Counted from the first letter of the stretch, positions 35,976 through 45,937 are shown. The stretch is 64,000 nucleotides of DNA from Lentimonas sp002292345 (GCA_964187655.1 CAXLMP010000007.1:1-64000), one strand, 5' to 3'. Notes: generated from the sequence alone by a model not told the origin. Numbers and translations are program-made.

Positions 35976-37772
35976 ATGATGCAGGTTATGAATAATTATC
36001 CCTTCACTTTTCCCAAAATCGGTATTCGCCCAACAATTGATGGTCGCCTCGGTGGCGTGCGTGAATCGCTCGACGAAATCACCATGAATATGGCAAAACG
36101 CGTGGCAGCGCTCTACAGCAAAGAGCTCCGCAATCCAGACGGTAGCTCAGTCGAGTGTGTGATCGCTGACACCAACATTGGCGGCGTGCGCGAAGCGGCT
36201 GCCTGCGAAGCAAAATTCCAACGTGAAGGCGTCGGCCTGAGCCTAACTGTGACACCTTGCTGGTGCTATGGTTCTGAGACGATGGATATGGATCCACATC
36301 GCCCTAAAGCAATCTGGGGCTTTAACGGCACCGAGCGACCTGGTGCAGTTTATCTCGCAGCTGCACTTGCGGGTCACACGCAGAAGGGCATCCCTGCCTT
36401 CGGAATTTATGGTAAAGATGTGCAAGAGGCGGGCGACGAAACGATGCCGGAAGACGTCGTTGAAAAGCTGCTTAATTTTGCACGCGCCGGACTCGCGGTC
36501 GGCTTCATGCGGGGCAAGTCATATCTCTCGATGGGTGGCACATCGATGGGTATCGCTGGCTCGGTAGTCGACTCGTCGTTCTGGGAGCGCACACTTGGCA
36601 TGCGTGTCGAAGCGATCGACATGACTGAGTTTGTTGGCCGCATGCGCAAAGGCATCTACGACCAAGCTGAATTTGAGAAGGCCCTCGCATGGGTCAAAGA
36701 CAACTGCCCAGAAGGCAAAGATTATAATAGCGCCGATACCCAACGCAGCCGCGAACAGCTCGACTCTGAATGGACCGATTCGGTCAAAATGGCACTCATC
36801 GCCCGCGACTTGATGGTCGGCAATGATGAGCTCGCTAAAGTCGGCTACGGCGAGCAAGCGCAGGGTCACAATGCGATCGCCGCAGGCTTCCAAGGCCAGC
36901 GTCAATGGACTGACCACTTCCCGAATGGTGACTTCATGGAAGCAATTCTCAACACATCCTTTGATTGGAACGGCAAGCGTCCGCCTTATATTCTAGCCAC
37001 CGAGAACGACGCTCTCAACGGCGCTGGTATGCTCTTCGGCCAACTCTTGACCAACAGTGCACAAATCTTTGCTGACCTGCGTACCTACTGGAGCCCTGAT
37101 GCAGTGGCGCGTGTCGCAGACGGCTACAAGCTAGAAGGCAACGGGGCCGACGGCCTACTCCACTTAATCAACTCTGGTCCTGCAGCACTCGATGGCACTG
37201 GCGATCAGTCAGATGCCGACGGGAACCCAACGATGAAGCCCTTCTGGGAAATCACTGATGAGGAAGCCGACGCTAGTCTCAAGAACACCACTTGGCACCC
37301 GTCCATTACGGAATACTTTCCAGGCGGCGGCATGAGCACACGCTTCAAGACCAAGGGCGGCATGAAGGCGACCATGATTCGCCTCAATCTCGCTGCAGGC
37401 CTGGGGCCATGCCTACAAATTGCTGAAGGGTGGACCGTCGAGCTACCTGAAAATGTGCACGACGCACTGGATGAGCGCACCAACCCAAGCTGGCCAACCA
37501 CCTGGTTCGCACCACGCTTGACAGGCAAGGGCGCGTTTAGCTCGACTTATGAAGTAATGAACAACTGGGGTGCCAATCACTGTGTGATGACTGCCGGCCA
37601 CGTCGGCAACCTCTACATTACGCTCGCAGCGATGCTACGTATTCCGGTCTATATGCATAATGTGGAGGAAGCGCGCGTGTTCCGTCCGAGCGCATGGCGC
37701 GCGTTTGGGACTGCCGACCTCGAGGGTGCCGACTTCCGCGCCTGTGAGTCGTACGGTCCGCTGTACAAATAA
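35976..37772 (+). CDS. fucI: L-fucose isomerase
   Basis: 598 aa. It converts L-fucose to L-fuculose, and D-arabinose to D-ribulose. It matches FucI throughout: FPKIGIRPTIDGRLGGVRES, CVIADTNIGGVREAAACEAK, TVTPCWCYGSETMDMDPHRP, KSYLSMGGTSMGIAGSVVD and ATENDALNGAGMLFGQLLT, ending NHCVMTAGHVGNLYITLAAM. The catalytic Glu, Asp and His of the family fall in the last three blocks. Start 35976 or 35988 (MNNYPFTFPKIG) are both possible. It is followed by a terminator and fucU, and faces an AraC regulator. Confidence 0.95.
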   Translation: MMQVMNNYPFTFPKIGIRPTIDGRLGGVRESLDEITMNMAKRVAALYSKELRNPDGSSVECVIADTNIGGVREAAACEAKFQREGVGLSLTVTPCWCYGSETMDMDPHRPKAIWGFNGTERPGAVYLAAALAGHTQKGIPAFGIYGKDVQEAGDETMPEDVVEKLLNFARAGLAVGFMRGKSYLSMGGTSMGIAGSVVDSSFWERTLGMRVEAIDMTEFVGRMRKGIYDQAEFEKALAWVKDNCPEGKDYNSADTQRSREQLDSEWTDSVKMALIARDLMVGNDELAKVGYGEQAQGHNAIAAGFQGQRQWTDHFPNGDFMEAILNTSFDWNGKRPPYILATENDALNGAGMLFGQLLTNSAQIFADLRTYWSPDAVARVADGYKLEGNGADGLLHLINSGPAALDGTGDQSDADGNPTMKPFWEITDEEADASLKNTTWHPSITEYFPGGGMSTRFKTKGGMKATMIRLNLAAGLGPCLQIAEGWTVELPENVHDALDERTNPSWPTTWFAPRLTGKGAFSSTYEVMNNWGANHCVMTAGHVGNLYITLAAMLRIPVYMHNVEEARVFRPSAWRAFGTADLEGADFRACESYGPLYK

Positions 37773-37786
37773 GCGTTTTTATTCCA

Positions 37787-37822
37787 ACTCCCGTGTTGCT
37801 GAAACAGCACGGGAGTTTTTTT
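37787..37822 (+). terminator. Intrinsic terminator between fucI and fucU
   Basis: ACTCCCGTGTTG / CAGCACGGGAGT stem (G-U pairs allowed) with a CTGAAA-type loop and seven T residues. It would uncouple or reduce fucU expression relative to fucI, as fucU has only a 55-bp region after it for its own promoter. Confidence 0.88.
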
Positions 37823-37876
37823 ATCTAAATTAACTCAGATTAACCCACCCCACTCAATTCTCACTCTTCTCTCGCT

Positions 37877-38317
37877 ATGCTCAAAGGAATCTCACCACTC
37901 ATCTCACCTGAACTGCTCGCCACACTGGCAACCATGGGCCACGGCGACGAAATCATTCTCGCCGATGCACACTTTCCTGCAGATTCCTTCAATGACAACG
38001 TCATCCGCGCGGATGGTCTCAAGATCGACGATCTGCTAGATGCCATCCTCCCGTTACTGGAACTCGACGCCTATGTGCCTGATCCTCTGGTGATGATGGC
38101 AGCGGTCGACGGCGACACACTCGATCCGAAAGTGGAAAGCACCTACCGCGTAGCGATCGACAGACACGCTGCGGCGACCCCCGCAATCGCACGTGTTGAT
38201 CGTTTTGAATTCTACGCACGTGCCGAAACTGCATTCGCCGTGGTAATGACTGGAGAAACTGCCAAATACGGCAACATTTTACTCAAGAAGGGCGTTACGC
38301 CGATGCCAGCGCAATAA
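37877..38317 (+). CDS. fucU: L-fucose mutarotase (RbsD/FucU family)
   Basis: 146 aa. It equilibrates alpha and beta anomers of L-fucose. Family motifs: LKGISPLISPELLATLATMGHGDEI (catalytic His22), VLADAHFPAD-like ILADAHFPAD, and the C-terminal FEFYARAETAFAVVMTGE with YGNILLKKG. Its place next to fucI selects FucU over the ribose-specific RbsD. Kinase and aldolase genes for fuculose are not in the window. Confidence 0.93.
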   Translation: MLKGISPLISPELLATLATMGHGDEIILADAHFPADSFNDNVIRADGLKIDDLLDAILPLLELDAYVPDPLVMMAAVDGDTLDPKVESTYRVAIDRHAAATPAIARVDRFEFYARAETAFAVVMTGETAKYGNILLKKGVTPMPAQ

Positions 38318-38386
38318 TCGGTCAACTGGTCGCAGCGTAGTTTGAATGATGCCATAGCTTGGGCACCCACAACTAGAAATCAGAGA

Positions 38387-38965
38387 CTACTTCAAGCGTT
38401 CAATCGCGCCGCCCTGCTGCATCGCTTTGATTTCGTTGCGAATGTAGCGCTCAGCGACATCCTTCACCTTCTTCTCCTGCGCCTCCAAACTGACCCGATT
38501 CCACCAAACCGCATTGATTTCACCATGCACGTAAAGCGCACTCTCCATGCGAGCAATAAATGTCGTGTCCCACTCACCACCGCCGAGTAAGTCGGCAAAC
38601 AAAGAATCTTCTTCCTGATTCGAATTGGTCTGCTCCTTGTTGACCGACGTCGCCTGAGCAAAGAGAACGGCTAACTTCGGACTCGCATCAAGAAACCGTG
38701 CAAAAGTCTGTGCATTCAGAGACGACAACTGTGGGAAAACTGAAAACGAAGGCACTGCGATGACTCCTTGTTTCTCTAATGCAACGACCATTCGGTTTTC
38801 AAACATCACCCGCATCTCAGGGTTGTATAAGCGTATCGCCACCAATACCTCATACTGTTCTTCGCCTACCCATGTCGGATCAGAGCCGGTATTGATCGGT
38901 GTCAATGAAGTGCTGCTGCAGCTTACAAGCAGTAACAGCGTGAGAAGGCAAAATAGAGATCGCAT
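38387..38965 (-). CDS. Hypothetical lipoprotein, 192 aa
   Basis: The N-terminus MRSLFCLLTLLLLVSCSS is a lipoprotein signal peptide with a lipobox ending at Cys16, so the protein is probably anchored in an outer or inner membrane. The rest is a mixed alpha/beta domain (YEVLVAIRLYNPEMRVMFEN, ALEKQGVIAVPSF, FIARMESALYVHGEINAVWW). The repeated idea of an ageing or aggregated factor is not supported; no family is recognised. The start at 38965 is chosen because the upstream 13 residues would bury the signal peptide. Confidence 0.72.
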   Translation of the reverse strand: MRSLFCLLTLLLLVSCSSTSLTPINTGSDPTWVGEEQYEVLVAIRLYNPEMRVMFENRMVVALEKQGVIAVPSFSVFPQLSSLNAQTFARFLDASPKLAVLFAQATSVNKEQTNSNQEEDSLFADLLGGGEWDTTFIARMESALYVHGEINAVWWNRVSLEAQEKKVKDVAERYIRNEIKAMQQGGAIERLK

Positions 38966-39096
38966 AGTGTGCCTGATCAAACGAGTACGCCGCGAGCGTG
39001 CCAAGGCATTTCGGTGACTAATAATAGTCGCGACTAGTCACTATCACAGGGGGCGCTTGCCTTGGCTTAGGCGCGATACGCCAAAGCAGCAAATTG

Positions 39097-40902
39097 CTAT
39101 AATCGTGAGATCAGCAACTCGCGCTCGAAGATCATCTCCTTCGGCAGGTGCTCAAAGAGTTTGAGAAACAGCTCTTCGTGCTGCAGCGTCTGCATCTTCA
39201 AGCGATCGCGATCAATATCCATCAGCTTGTCGAAGTCCGCCTCGCTAAAGTCATCCATGCCACGCCAATCAAGATCTTGGTAACGCGGCATCCATCCAAT
39301 CGGTGTCTCTTTGCCGCCAGTGCGGCCCGTTGCCCGTTCGACAATCCAGCGGAGCGGGCGCATATTTTCGCCAAACCCAGGCCAGAGCCAATTACCCGCG
39401 GTATCTTTGCGGAACCAATTGACGTTAAACACTAGTGGTGTCTCTGTTAAGCCGCGCTGCATCTTGAACCAGTGGCGAAAGTAGTCCCCCATATGATAGC
39501 CGCAGAAAGGTAGCATCGCCATCGGATCGCGACGTAGTGAACCCATCGTGCCTTCGGCGGCCGCAGTCATTTCGGAGCCCGTGGTCGCGCCAAGATAGAC
39601 GCCGTGCCCCCAGTTAAACGCTTGCGTGACAAGCGGCACATCGCTCATCCGCCGGCCACCAAAAACCATCGCATGAATACGTACTCCTTCTGGCTTTTCC
39701 CATTCAGGATCGAGCACCGGGCAATTCACCGCGGGTGCCGTGAAACGACTATTCGGATGCGAGGACGGTGTTTCGCTGGCCGGCGTCCAGTCCTGGCCTT
39801 TCCAGTCGATCAAATGCTGCGGCGCATGCTCCGTCATACCCTCCCACCAGACATCGCCATCGTCAGTTAACGCAACATTGGTAAAAATGCTATCCTTAGA
39901 ACAGGAGACCATCGCGCTCGGGTTGGTCTGATCAGAAGTGCCTGGCGCGACGCCAAAAAAACCAGATTCGGGATTGATTGCATAGAGGAAGCCATCCGCC
40001 CCAGGCTTAATCCAAGCAATATCATCACCCACGCAGGTTACTTTATAACCCTCCATTTCTGCGGGCGGAATGATCATGGCAAAATTCGTTTTACCGCAGG
40101 CACTTGGGAACGCAGCAGTGACATAGGTCTTACGCCCATCCGGCTCTTCAACCCCGAGAATCAGCATATGTTCCGCCATCCATCCTTCATCGCGAGCCAA
40201 GGTCGAGGCGATACGCAGCGCTAGGCACTTTTTCCCAAGCAGGGCATTACCGCCATAACCGGAACCGTAAGAGACGACCGTGCGCTCCTCGGGGAAATGC
40301 ACAATATGTGTCTCTTTAGGATTACAGGGCCAAGTCACATCTACAACGCCTTCATCGAGCGGGTAACCGACCGAGTGCAGACAGGGCACGAAGAAGCCGT
40401 CTTGACCCAACACTTTGAGTACCACGTCGCCGACCCGCGCCATGATGCGCATATTTACCACTACATAGGGCGAATCAGTAATTTCGACACCGATCTTCGA
40501 GATCGGCCCACCGACTGGCCCCATACTAAACGGTATAATATACATCGTGCGGCCGTGCATGCAGCCCTTGAAGAGCTGCTTCATTTTACGGCGCATCGTA
40601 CGCGGATCTTCCCAGTTATTGGTTGGACCCGCGCCGTCCTTGTTCTGAGAGCAAATAAATGTCTTCGATTCGACACGCGCCACATCGTTTGGATCCGAGC
40701 GGAATAGGTAACTATTGGGGCGTTTCTGCTCATTAAGCTTCACGCACATCCCCTTCTTCACCATCGCAGCGAAGAGGCTGTCGGCTTCATTTTGCGAACC
40801 ATCACACCAGTGAACATCGGCTGGTTCGCAGAGCGATATCATTTTTTCAGTCCACTTTAAAAGGGCCTTATGCGTTGTCTTCGGGGTATCGTTTGTGGAC
40901 AT
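39097..40902 (-). CDS. pckG: Phosphoenolpyruvate carboxykinase (GTP)
   Basis: 601 aa. It makes PEP from oxaloacetate using GTP, the entry of gluconeogenesis. GTP-type PEPCK motifs: VHWCDGSQNEADSL, RTMYIIPFSMGPVGGPISKI, the kinase-1a P-loop FPSACGKTNFAMI with the reactive cysteine, DDIAWIKP, and FGENMRPLRWIVERATG near the end. It is distinct from the ATP-type enzyme PckA. Monocistronic and divergent from parC. Confidence 0.96.
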   Translation of the reverse strand: MSTNDTPKTTHKALLKWTEKMISLCEPADVHWCDGSQNEADSLFAAMVKKGMCVKLNEQKRPNSYLFRSDPNDVARVESKTFICSQNKDGAGPTNNWEDPRTMRRKMKQLFKGCMHGRTMYIIPFSMGPVGGPISKIGVEITDSPYVVVNMRIMARVGDVVLKVLGQDGFFVPCLHSVGYPLDEGVVDVTWPCNPKETHIVHFPEERTVVSYGSGYGGNALLGKKCLALRIASTLARDEGWMAEHMLILGVEEPDGRKTYVTAAFPSACGKTNFAMIIPPAEMEGYKVTCVGDDIAWIKPGADGFLYAINPESGFFGVAPGTSDQTNPSAMVSCSKDSIFTNVALTDDGDVWWEGMTEHAPQHLIDWKGQDWTPASETPSSHPNSRFTAPAVNCPVLDPEWEKPEGVRIHAMVFGGRRMSDVPLVTQAFNWGHGVYLGATTGSEMTAAAEGTMGSLRRDPMAMLPFCGYHMGDYFRHWFKMQRGLTETPLVFNVNWFRKDTAGNWLWPGFGENMRPLRWIVERATGRTGGKETPIGWMPRYQDLDWRGMDDFSEADFDKLMDIDRDRLKMQTLQHEELFLKLFEHLPKEMIFERELLISRL

Positions 40903-41213
40903 ATTTTTAGTGTACGTAAATGTACAGATATGATAAGCAAAAAGTTAAAATAACTATCACGCTTTCTTAAACGAAAATGACCTCTGCGCTGCCCGCCCCA
41001 GATACTGACTTGGTAATAAAAACACGATTCGCAGCTTACACACCGATTCATAGATACATTCTGACTCATATTAGAGACATTCCTCTAAAAATAAGCTCAA
41101 AAACAACAAACCGGCACTTCACTCTTGATCCACGCTCATCTGTCTCCATCTCTGAAACGATGAATTGATCGAAGCTCAACTCTTCGACAGACTCCACTTT
41201 CAGCTTTCCAGAC
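40903..41213. other. Divergent promoter region of pckG and parC, 311 bp
   Basis: AT-rich near the pckG start. No RNA gene, repeat or convincing small gene was seen. A 63-codon rightward frame (40977-41168) lacks family resemblance and a ribosome-binding site. The region presumably holds the two outward promoters, but no strong consensus boxes stand out. Confidence 0.4.
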
Positions 41214-43310
41214 ATGCCTCGTAATAAAAAGCCCGCAGACGACGACAACCTAGAATTCCCGCTCGATGTACCTACTGAGGACAACAGCAGCGAGCCGACG
41301 ACCGACGCCACCGAGCTCGAAGACGTCTTTGAGGACAAACCTGATTCTGGCCACGTCGATGACATGTTTAGTGAGTGGTTCCTCGATTACGCTAGCTACG
41401 TAATCCTTGAGCGCGCCGTGCCGCACGCCAACGATGGCCTTAAGCCTGTGCAGCGCCGCATCCTCCACTCAATGCGCGAGCTGGAAGACGGCCGCTACAA
41501 CAAGGTTGCCAACGTCATTGGTAACACGATGAAATACCATCCGCATGGTGATGCCTCAATCGGCGACGCGATGGTGCAGCTAGGCCAAAAAGAGCTACTC
41601 ATTGATATGCAGGGCAACTGGGGCAACACCCTCACTGGCGACTCCGCCGCGGCCGCTCGTTACATCGAAGCGCGTCTGTCTAAATTTGCCCTCGAAGTGG
41701 TCTTCAACCCAAAGACCACCAACTGGCTCTCTTCCTATGACGGCCGTAACAAAGAGCCCGAAACTCAACCAGTCAAATTTCCACTTCTGCTAGCGCAAGG
41801 TGCCGAAGGCATAGCCGTAGGCCTCTCTTGTAAGATCCTGCCGCACAACTTCATCGAGCTACTCGAGGGCTGCATCTCATTTTTACGCAAAGATACGCCC
41901 GAAATCGTCCCCGACTTCCCGACAGGTGGCATCGCCGACGTCTCCGAATACAACAACGGCAAGCGCGGTGGCCGCGTCAAGTGCCGTGCCCGCATCGAAG
42001 CGCGCAAGAAGAGCCTACTCGCCATCACTGAGTTGCCATTCAGCAAAACCACCACTTCGCTGATCGACTCCATCATCTCGGCCAACGAAAAAGGAAAAAT
42101 TAAGATTCTGCGCGTCGAGGACAACACCGCAGATGTGGTCGAGATCCTGGTGTACCTACCCGCTGGCGTGGACGTTCAGACCGCCGAGCAGGCACTCTAC
42201 GCCTTTACCGATTGCGAAGTCTCGATCTCGACCAACATCTGCGTGATCGAGAACGACAAGCCCAACTTCTACTCCGCACTCGATCTCCTCTACCTAGCCA
42301 CTGAAAAGACCCGCGAACTGCTCAAACTAGAGCTCGAAATCGAACTCGCCGAACTCGAAGAAAAGTGGCACTTCTCGTCTCTCGAGAAAATCTTTATCGA
42401 AAAACGCATTTACCGCCGCATCGAAGAAGAAGAGACTTGGGAGGCCGTAATCGAAACAGTCGACGTTGGTCTTAAACCCTACAAAAAAATCTTTAAGCGT
42501 AAAGTCACACGCGACGACATACTACGCCTACTCGAAATCAAAATTAAACGTATTTCGAAGTTCGACTCCTTTCGTGCCGACGAGCTCATCAAAGGCCTCG
42601 AAGAGGCTATCTCAGAAACGCAGCGCCACCTCAAGCAACTCACCAAATACACCATCCGCTGGTTCAAGGAGTTGATTAAGAAATACGGTAAGGGTCGCGA
42701 ACGTAAAACCGAACTCGCCTCTTTCAATAAAGTAGTCGCACACGAAGTCGTGATCGCCAACGAGACCCTATACGTCGATCGCAAGGAAGGCTTTGCTGGG
42801 ATCAGTATGAAGAAGGACGAAGTCGTCTGCAAATGCTCCAATCTCAGCGACCTCCTATCGATCAACCAAGAGGGCAAGCTAATCGTCTCTAAAGTCAGCG
42901 ACAAGGGCTTTTACGGTAAAAACATTCTACACATCGACATCTACAACCGCACCGATCCCAACGCCCTCACTTACTGCATGGTGTATCGTGATGGCCGCAC
43001 TGGACCGACGGTTGCCAAACACTTCACCATCGGTGGCGTGACACGCGACAAGGAATACGATCTTACCAAAGGCAAGCCTGGCTCACGCGTTTTTTATATC
43101 TCCTGCTACCCGACCGATGGTGGCGAAGCCGACGCCGTAAAAGTCAATCTCAAGCCCGCCCCACGCCTACGTAAGATCGAAGAAGAAGTCCTCTTCCGCG
43201 ACTTGGCAGTGCGCGGCCGCGGTACCGGTGGCAACGTTATCACGAAAAATTCCGTCCGTAACGTAGTGCGAATGACCAAAGCCGCCCGCGAAGAAGCAAC
43301 AAGTCAGTAG
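41214..43310 (+). CDS. parC: DNA topoisomerase IV/gyrase subunit A-like protein (ParC type)
   Basis: 698 aa. This type IIA topoisomerase A subunit breaks and rejoins DNA. An acidic N-terminal extension of about 45 residues precedes the winged-helix domain: DYASYVILERAVPHANDGLK, QRRILHSMRELEDGR, YHPHGDASIGDAMV (109-122) and the catalytic tyrosine Tyr150 in SAAAARYIEARLS. The coiled gate region follows, and the C-terminal domain is short, as in the Bacteroidota-type ParC. No GyrA-box is evident, which favours decatenase over gyrase. The partner parE is not adjacent. Confidence 0.9.
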   Translation: MPRNKKPADDDNLEFPLDVPTEDNSSEPTTDATELEDVFEDKPDSGHVDDMFSEWFLDYASYVILERAVPHANDGLKPVQRRILHSMRELEDGRYNKVANVIGNTMKYHPHGDASIGDAMVQLGQKELLIDMQGNWGNTLTGDSAAAARYIEARLSKFALEVVFNPKTTNWLSSYDGRNKEPETQPVKFPLLLAQGAEGIAVGLSCKILPHNFIELLEGCISFLRKDTPEIVPDFPTGGIADVSEYNNGKRGGRVKCRARIEARKKSLLAITELPFSKTTTSLIDSIISANEKGKIKILRVEDNTADVVEILVYLPAGVDVQTAEQALYAFTDCEVSISTNICVIENDKPNFYSALDLLYLATEKTRELLKLELEIELAELEEKWHFSSLEKIFIEKRIYRRIEEEETWEAVIETVDVGLKPYKKIFKRKVTRDDILRLLEIKIKRISKFDSFRADELIKGLEEAISETQRHLKQLTKYTIRWFKELIKKYGKGRERKTELASFNKVVAHEVVIANETLYVDRKEGFAGISMKKDEVVCKCSNLSDLLSINQEGKLIVSKVSDKGFYGKNILHIDIYNRTDPNALTYCMVYRDGRTGPTVAKHFTIGGVTRDKEYDLTKGKPGSRVFYISCYPTDGGEADAVKVNLKPAPRLRKIEEEVLFRDLAVRGRGTGGNVITKNSVRNVVRMTKAAREEATSQ

Positions 43311-43454
43311 AATACCAGCGAATGATGGTGCGTTAAACTCAAAAAAAATTAGCTTATGCAGAGGCGATGTAATCCGAACATGCGGCGCCTACAAGATTGA
43401 CCTACACCCAAGTAGGACCCTCTATATGCGCTTACTCCTATTTATAAGATTACC

Positions 43455-44180
43455 ATGAAAGCCCTCCCCTACGCCATCTTCACACTGCTTAGCCTGCTGA
43501 TGGATGTCGGCGCCCAAACTCAAGCGAGTAACACCCTTGCGGTTGAAAACGAACAAGATAAGCTCTCCAGTCGTGCCGCTGCAAACCCATTAGGGCCCTC
43601 CGCGACTGACGAAGCAGATCCATCTGCCGAAACAGAAACCACTCACTTCATTGGGGACACATTGGAAACCTCTTTGGTGCGCGATCAACTCACGATCACT
43701 GAAAGTGCCGAAGCTTCATCAGCCGACATCGAAGAACTTAACCTTATTTATGGCAAAAAAGTGCAAGAATTCGCCGCTACACTCAACGATAATACGGTGG
43801 AATTCAGCACCAGCAAACGTACACAGGGAAGACATCCGCTACTCGACATTCTTATCGGTTTCAGTATCGAGGTCGTTATTACACTGATTATCCTGAAAAT
43901 CACCTTTTTTGTATGTGGATTTCGCTTCTTATTATTTCAAGTATTGCCGATTAGCCTAATAGTCGCATCCGTCGGGGCAATTCTGCAGCTCACCCTCGGC
44001 ATTAGCCTCTTGAATCCAATGCAGATTGCGCTGAGCTCTTTGATCATGCTGTTGCTGATACGATTGATCACTGAGGCGTATGAATGGGCGGATGCGCTTA
44101 AAATTACGTTAGTCGCACGACTCGTCACCATTGTCCTGTTCTGGCTAGTCGTTACTGGTATGTCGGTGTTTGGATTATAA
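43455..44180 (+). CDS. Hypothetical membrane protein, 241 aa
   Basis: No family recognised. It has a hydrophobic N-terminal signal (KALPYAIFTLLSLLMDVGAQ), then about 110 residues of polar, acidic, low-complexity sequence presumably outside the membrane. Four closely spaced helices follow: LIGFSIEVVITLIILKITFF, FRFLLFQVLPISLIVASVGA, IALSSLIMLLLIRLI and LVTIVLFWLVVTGMSVFGL. The C-terminal half has the look of a small channel or scaffold. The 144-bp upstream gap suggests its own promoter. Confidence 0.68.
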   Translation: MKALPYAIFTLLSLLMDVGAQTQASNTLAVENEQDKLSSRAAANPLGPSATDEADPSAETETTHFIGDTLETSLVRDQLTITESAEASSADIEELNLIYGKKVQEFAATLNDNTVEFSTSKRTQGRHPLLDILIGFSIEVVITLIILKITFFVCGFRFLLFQVLPISLIVASVGAILQLTLGISLLNPMQIALSSLIMLLLIRLITEAYEWADALKITLVARLVTIVLFWLVVTGMSVFGL

Positions 44181-44301
44181 CTCTAGATTCACGTAATGGT
44201 TGCCACTGGCAACGCCTGAATAGCTACCCACTTCTCCAAAGCCTTACCCTTTACTTTGACTCGCAGAAAAAGAACGCCATACTATTTCAAAAATCTGACT
44301 C

Positions 44302-45279
44302 GTGAGTATTAAGGCAATCATCTGGGGCTCTTGTGGCTCTCTCCCCTCTCCCGCATCCTCGGCCAATATCCGAGATAAGGTAAAAGCTGCTCTGTGGGCA
44401 GCCCGCGACCAGAAATTCACTTCTGAAACAGAGATCGATACCTTTCTCAACACCCTGCCGCATCATATGCGGGGCACATTCAAGGCCAATACTTCTTGCG
44501 TGCAAATCGAAGCCGGCAACGAAGACGTCATCCTATGCGATGCAGGTACCGGCATCCGTGATTACGCCCTTTCACTACCAGCAGATACACCACTCAAGAC
44601 CTACCATATATTTATCTCCCACCTGCATTGGGATCATATTCAAGGCTTTCCCTTTTTTACTCCAGCCTACATCCCAGGTAATCGAATCATCTTCCACGGT
44701 TTTCACGCTGCAATCGAGGAGACGATCCGGGCGCAAATGACGAGCCCGTGTTTCCCCGTACCATATGAAACGATGCAAGCAGACATTGAGTTCGATATCC
44801 GGGCACCTAGTGACTCGTTTCAGGTAGATGACGTCGCCATCACCACCATTAAACAACAACACCCGGGCGACTCTTGGGGCTACCGCTTCGAGCAACACGA
44901 CAAATCCGTAATCTATTCGTCCGACTCCGAGCATGGCCCAGAGGCTAAAGAGCCCAACTATCCATTCATCGACTTCTTTCGCAATGCCGACGTACTCATT
45001 TTCGACGGTCAATATACATTCCTAGAAGCCACCACAGCCAAGCGCAACTGGGGTCACTCCAACCATATCACCGCCGTCGAACTGGCTGCGCGTGCAAGAG
45101 TCAAGCAGTTGGTAATTTTTCACCACGAGCCTGCCCATACCGATCGCGATATCGAAGAGATACACGAAGGCACCCTTCAATATCGCCGAAGCTATAATCA
45201 AAAATTCAACCTGACTGATCAGGATTTTTTCCCAAATCACATCGCCATTGCTTACGATGGCTTAGTGATCGAGGCTTAA
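44302..45279 (+). CDS. Metallo-beta-lactamase fold hydrolase
   Basis: 325 aa. The zinc motif SHLHWDHIQGFPFF (His107, His109, Asp111, His112) and later SSDSEHGPE, DGQYT and FHHEPAHTDRDIEEI show an MBL hydrolase of the PhnP/RNase Z-like class. CVQIEAGNEDVILCDAGTG is the typical pre-motif strand. An insertion near residues 20-60 is unusual. Family members include cyclic phosphodiesterases and tRNA nucleases; the substrate is unknown. The start is GTG at 44302. It ends 46 bp before the exonuclease gene, suggesting a shared transcript. Confidence 0.82.
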   Translation: MSIKAIIWGSCGSLPSPASSANIRDKVKAALWAARDQKFTSETEIDTFLNTLPHHMRGTFKANTSCVQIEAGNEDVILCDAGTGIRDYALSLPADTPLKTYHIFISHLHWDHIQGFPFFTPAYIPGNRIIFHGFHAAIEETIRAQMTSPCFPVPYETMQADIEFDIRAPSDSFQVDDVAITTIKQQHPGDSWGYRFEQHDKSVIYSSDSEHGPEAKEPNYPFIDFFRNADVLIFDGQYTFLEATTAKRNWGHSNHITAVELAARARVKQLVIFHHEPAHTDRDIEEIHEGTLQYRRSYNQKFNLTDQDFFPNHIAIAYDGLVIEA

Positions 45280-45325
45280 TGTGCAGTCACTTCGCGCTCT
45301 AGTTTCAACGGACTCCGAATATAAC

Positions 45326-45937
45326 ATGTCTGAAAATATTACTCCTAAAAAACCTGAGCCACGCAAGATATCTAAAGCCGAAATAAACGAGCTACCTCTC
45401 ATCAATTGGCAAGGACGTATCGAGATTCTCAATACCATAGAAGAAATGGTCGCAGCCGTCGAAAAGCTGAAACACGAATCAGTCCTCGGCTTCGATACCG
45501 AGACTCGCCCCACTTTTAAAAAAGGCGATTACTATCCACCCTCACTCATCCAGCTCGGTACGCCTGACTGCGTCTATTTATTTCGTATTTGCGTGACAAA
45601 AACCCTAGCCCCACTCCTGCCGATCTTAGAGTCGGAATCGATCCTCAAGACTGGCGTCGCAATCAAAGACGATGTCAAAGAATTGCGTGCGATGGAAGAC
45701 TTCCAAGCTGGAGGTTTTGTCGAGATTGCCGACATAACACTAAAACTTGGCTATGAAAATCGTGGTCTCCGCGCCCTTGCTGGCCTTCTTATGCAAGGCC
45801 GCATTAGTAAGGCTGCTCAAGTCTCAAACTGGGCACGACCCGAGCTAGATCTAAAGCAGGTCCGCTACGCCGCCACCGACGCATGGATTAGCCGCGAGCT
45901 CTACGTTCGAGCGATCGCTGAACGCGACGCAGAATAA
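45326..45937 (+). CDS. 3'-5' exonuclease, RNase D/WRN-like (DEDDy)
   Basis: 203 aa. The single DEDD exonuclease domain has motif Exo I VLGFDTETRP (Asp57, Glu59), Exo II KTGVAIKDDVKEL and Exo III YAATDAWISREL with the Tyr of the DEDDy subtype. There is no HRDC domain, so it resembles the compact plant/bacterial WRN-exo-like proteins and not full RNase D. It would trim RNA or DNA 3' ends. ATG 45326 is chosen; 15 earlier codons overlap the space after the hydrolase stop. Confidence 0.87.
   Translation: MSENITPKKPEPRKISKAEINELPLINWQGRIEILNTIEEMVAAVEKLKHESVLGFDTETRPTFKKGDYYPPSLIQLGTPDCVYLFRICVTKTLAPLLPILESESILKTGVAIKDDVKELRAMEDFQAGGFVEIADITLKLGYENRGLRALAGLLMQGRISKAAQVSNWARPELDLKQVRYAATDAWISRELYVRAIAERDAE

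Noticed and set aside
40977..41168. 63-codon rightward frame in the pckG-parC gap
   Set aside because: No RBS, no family pattern, and it occupies the expected divergent promoter region.
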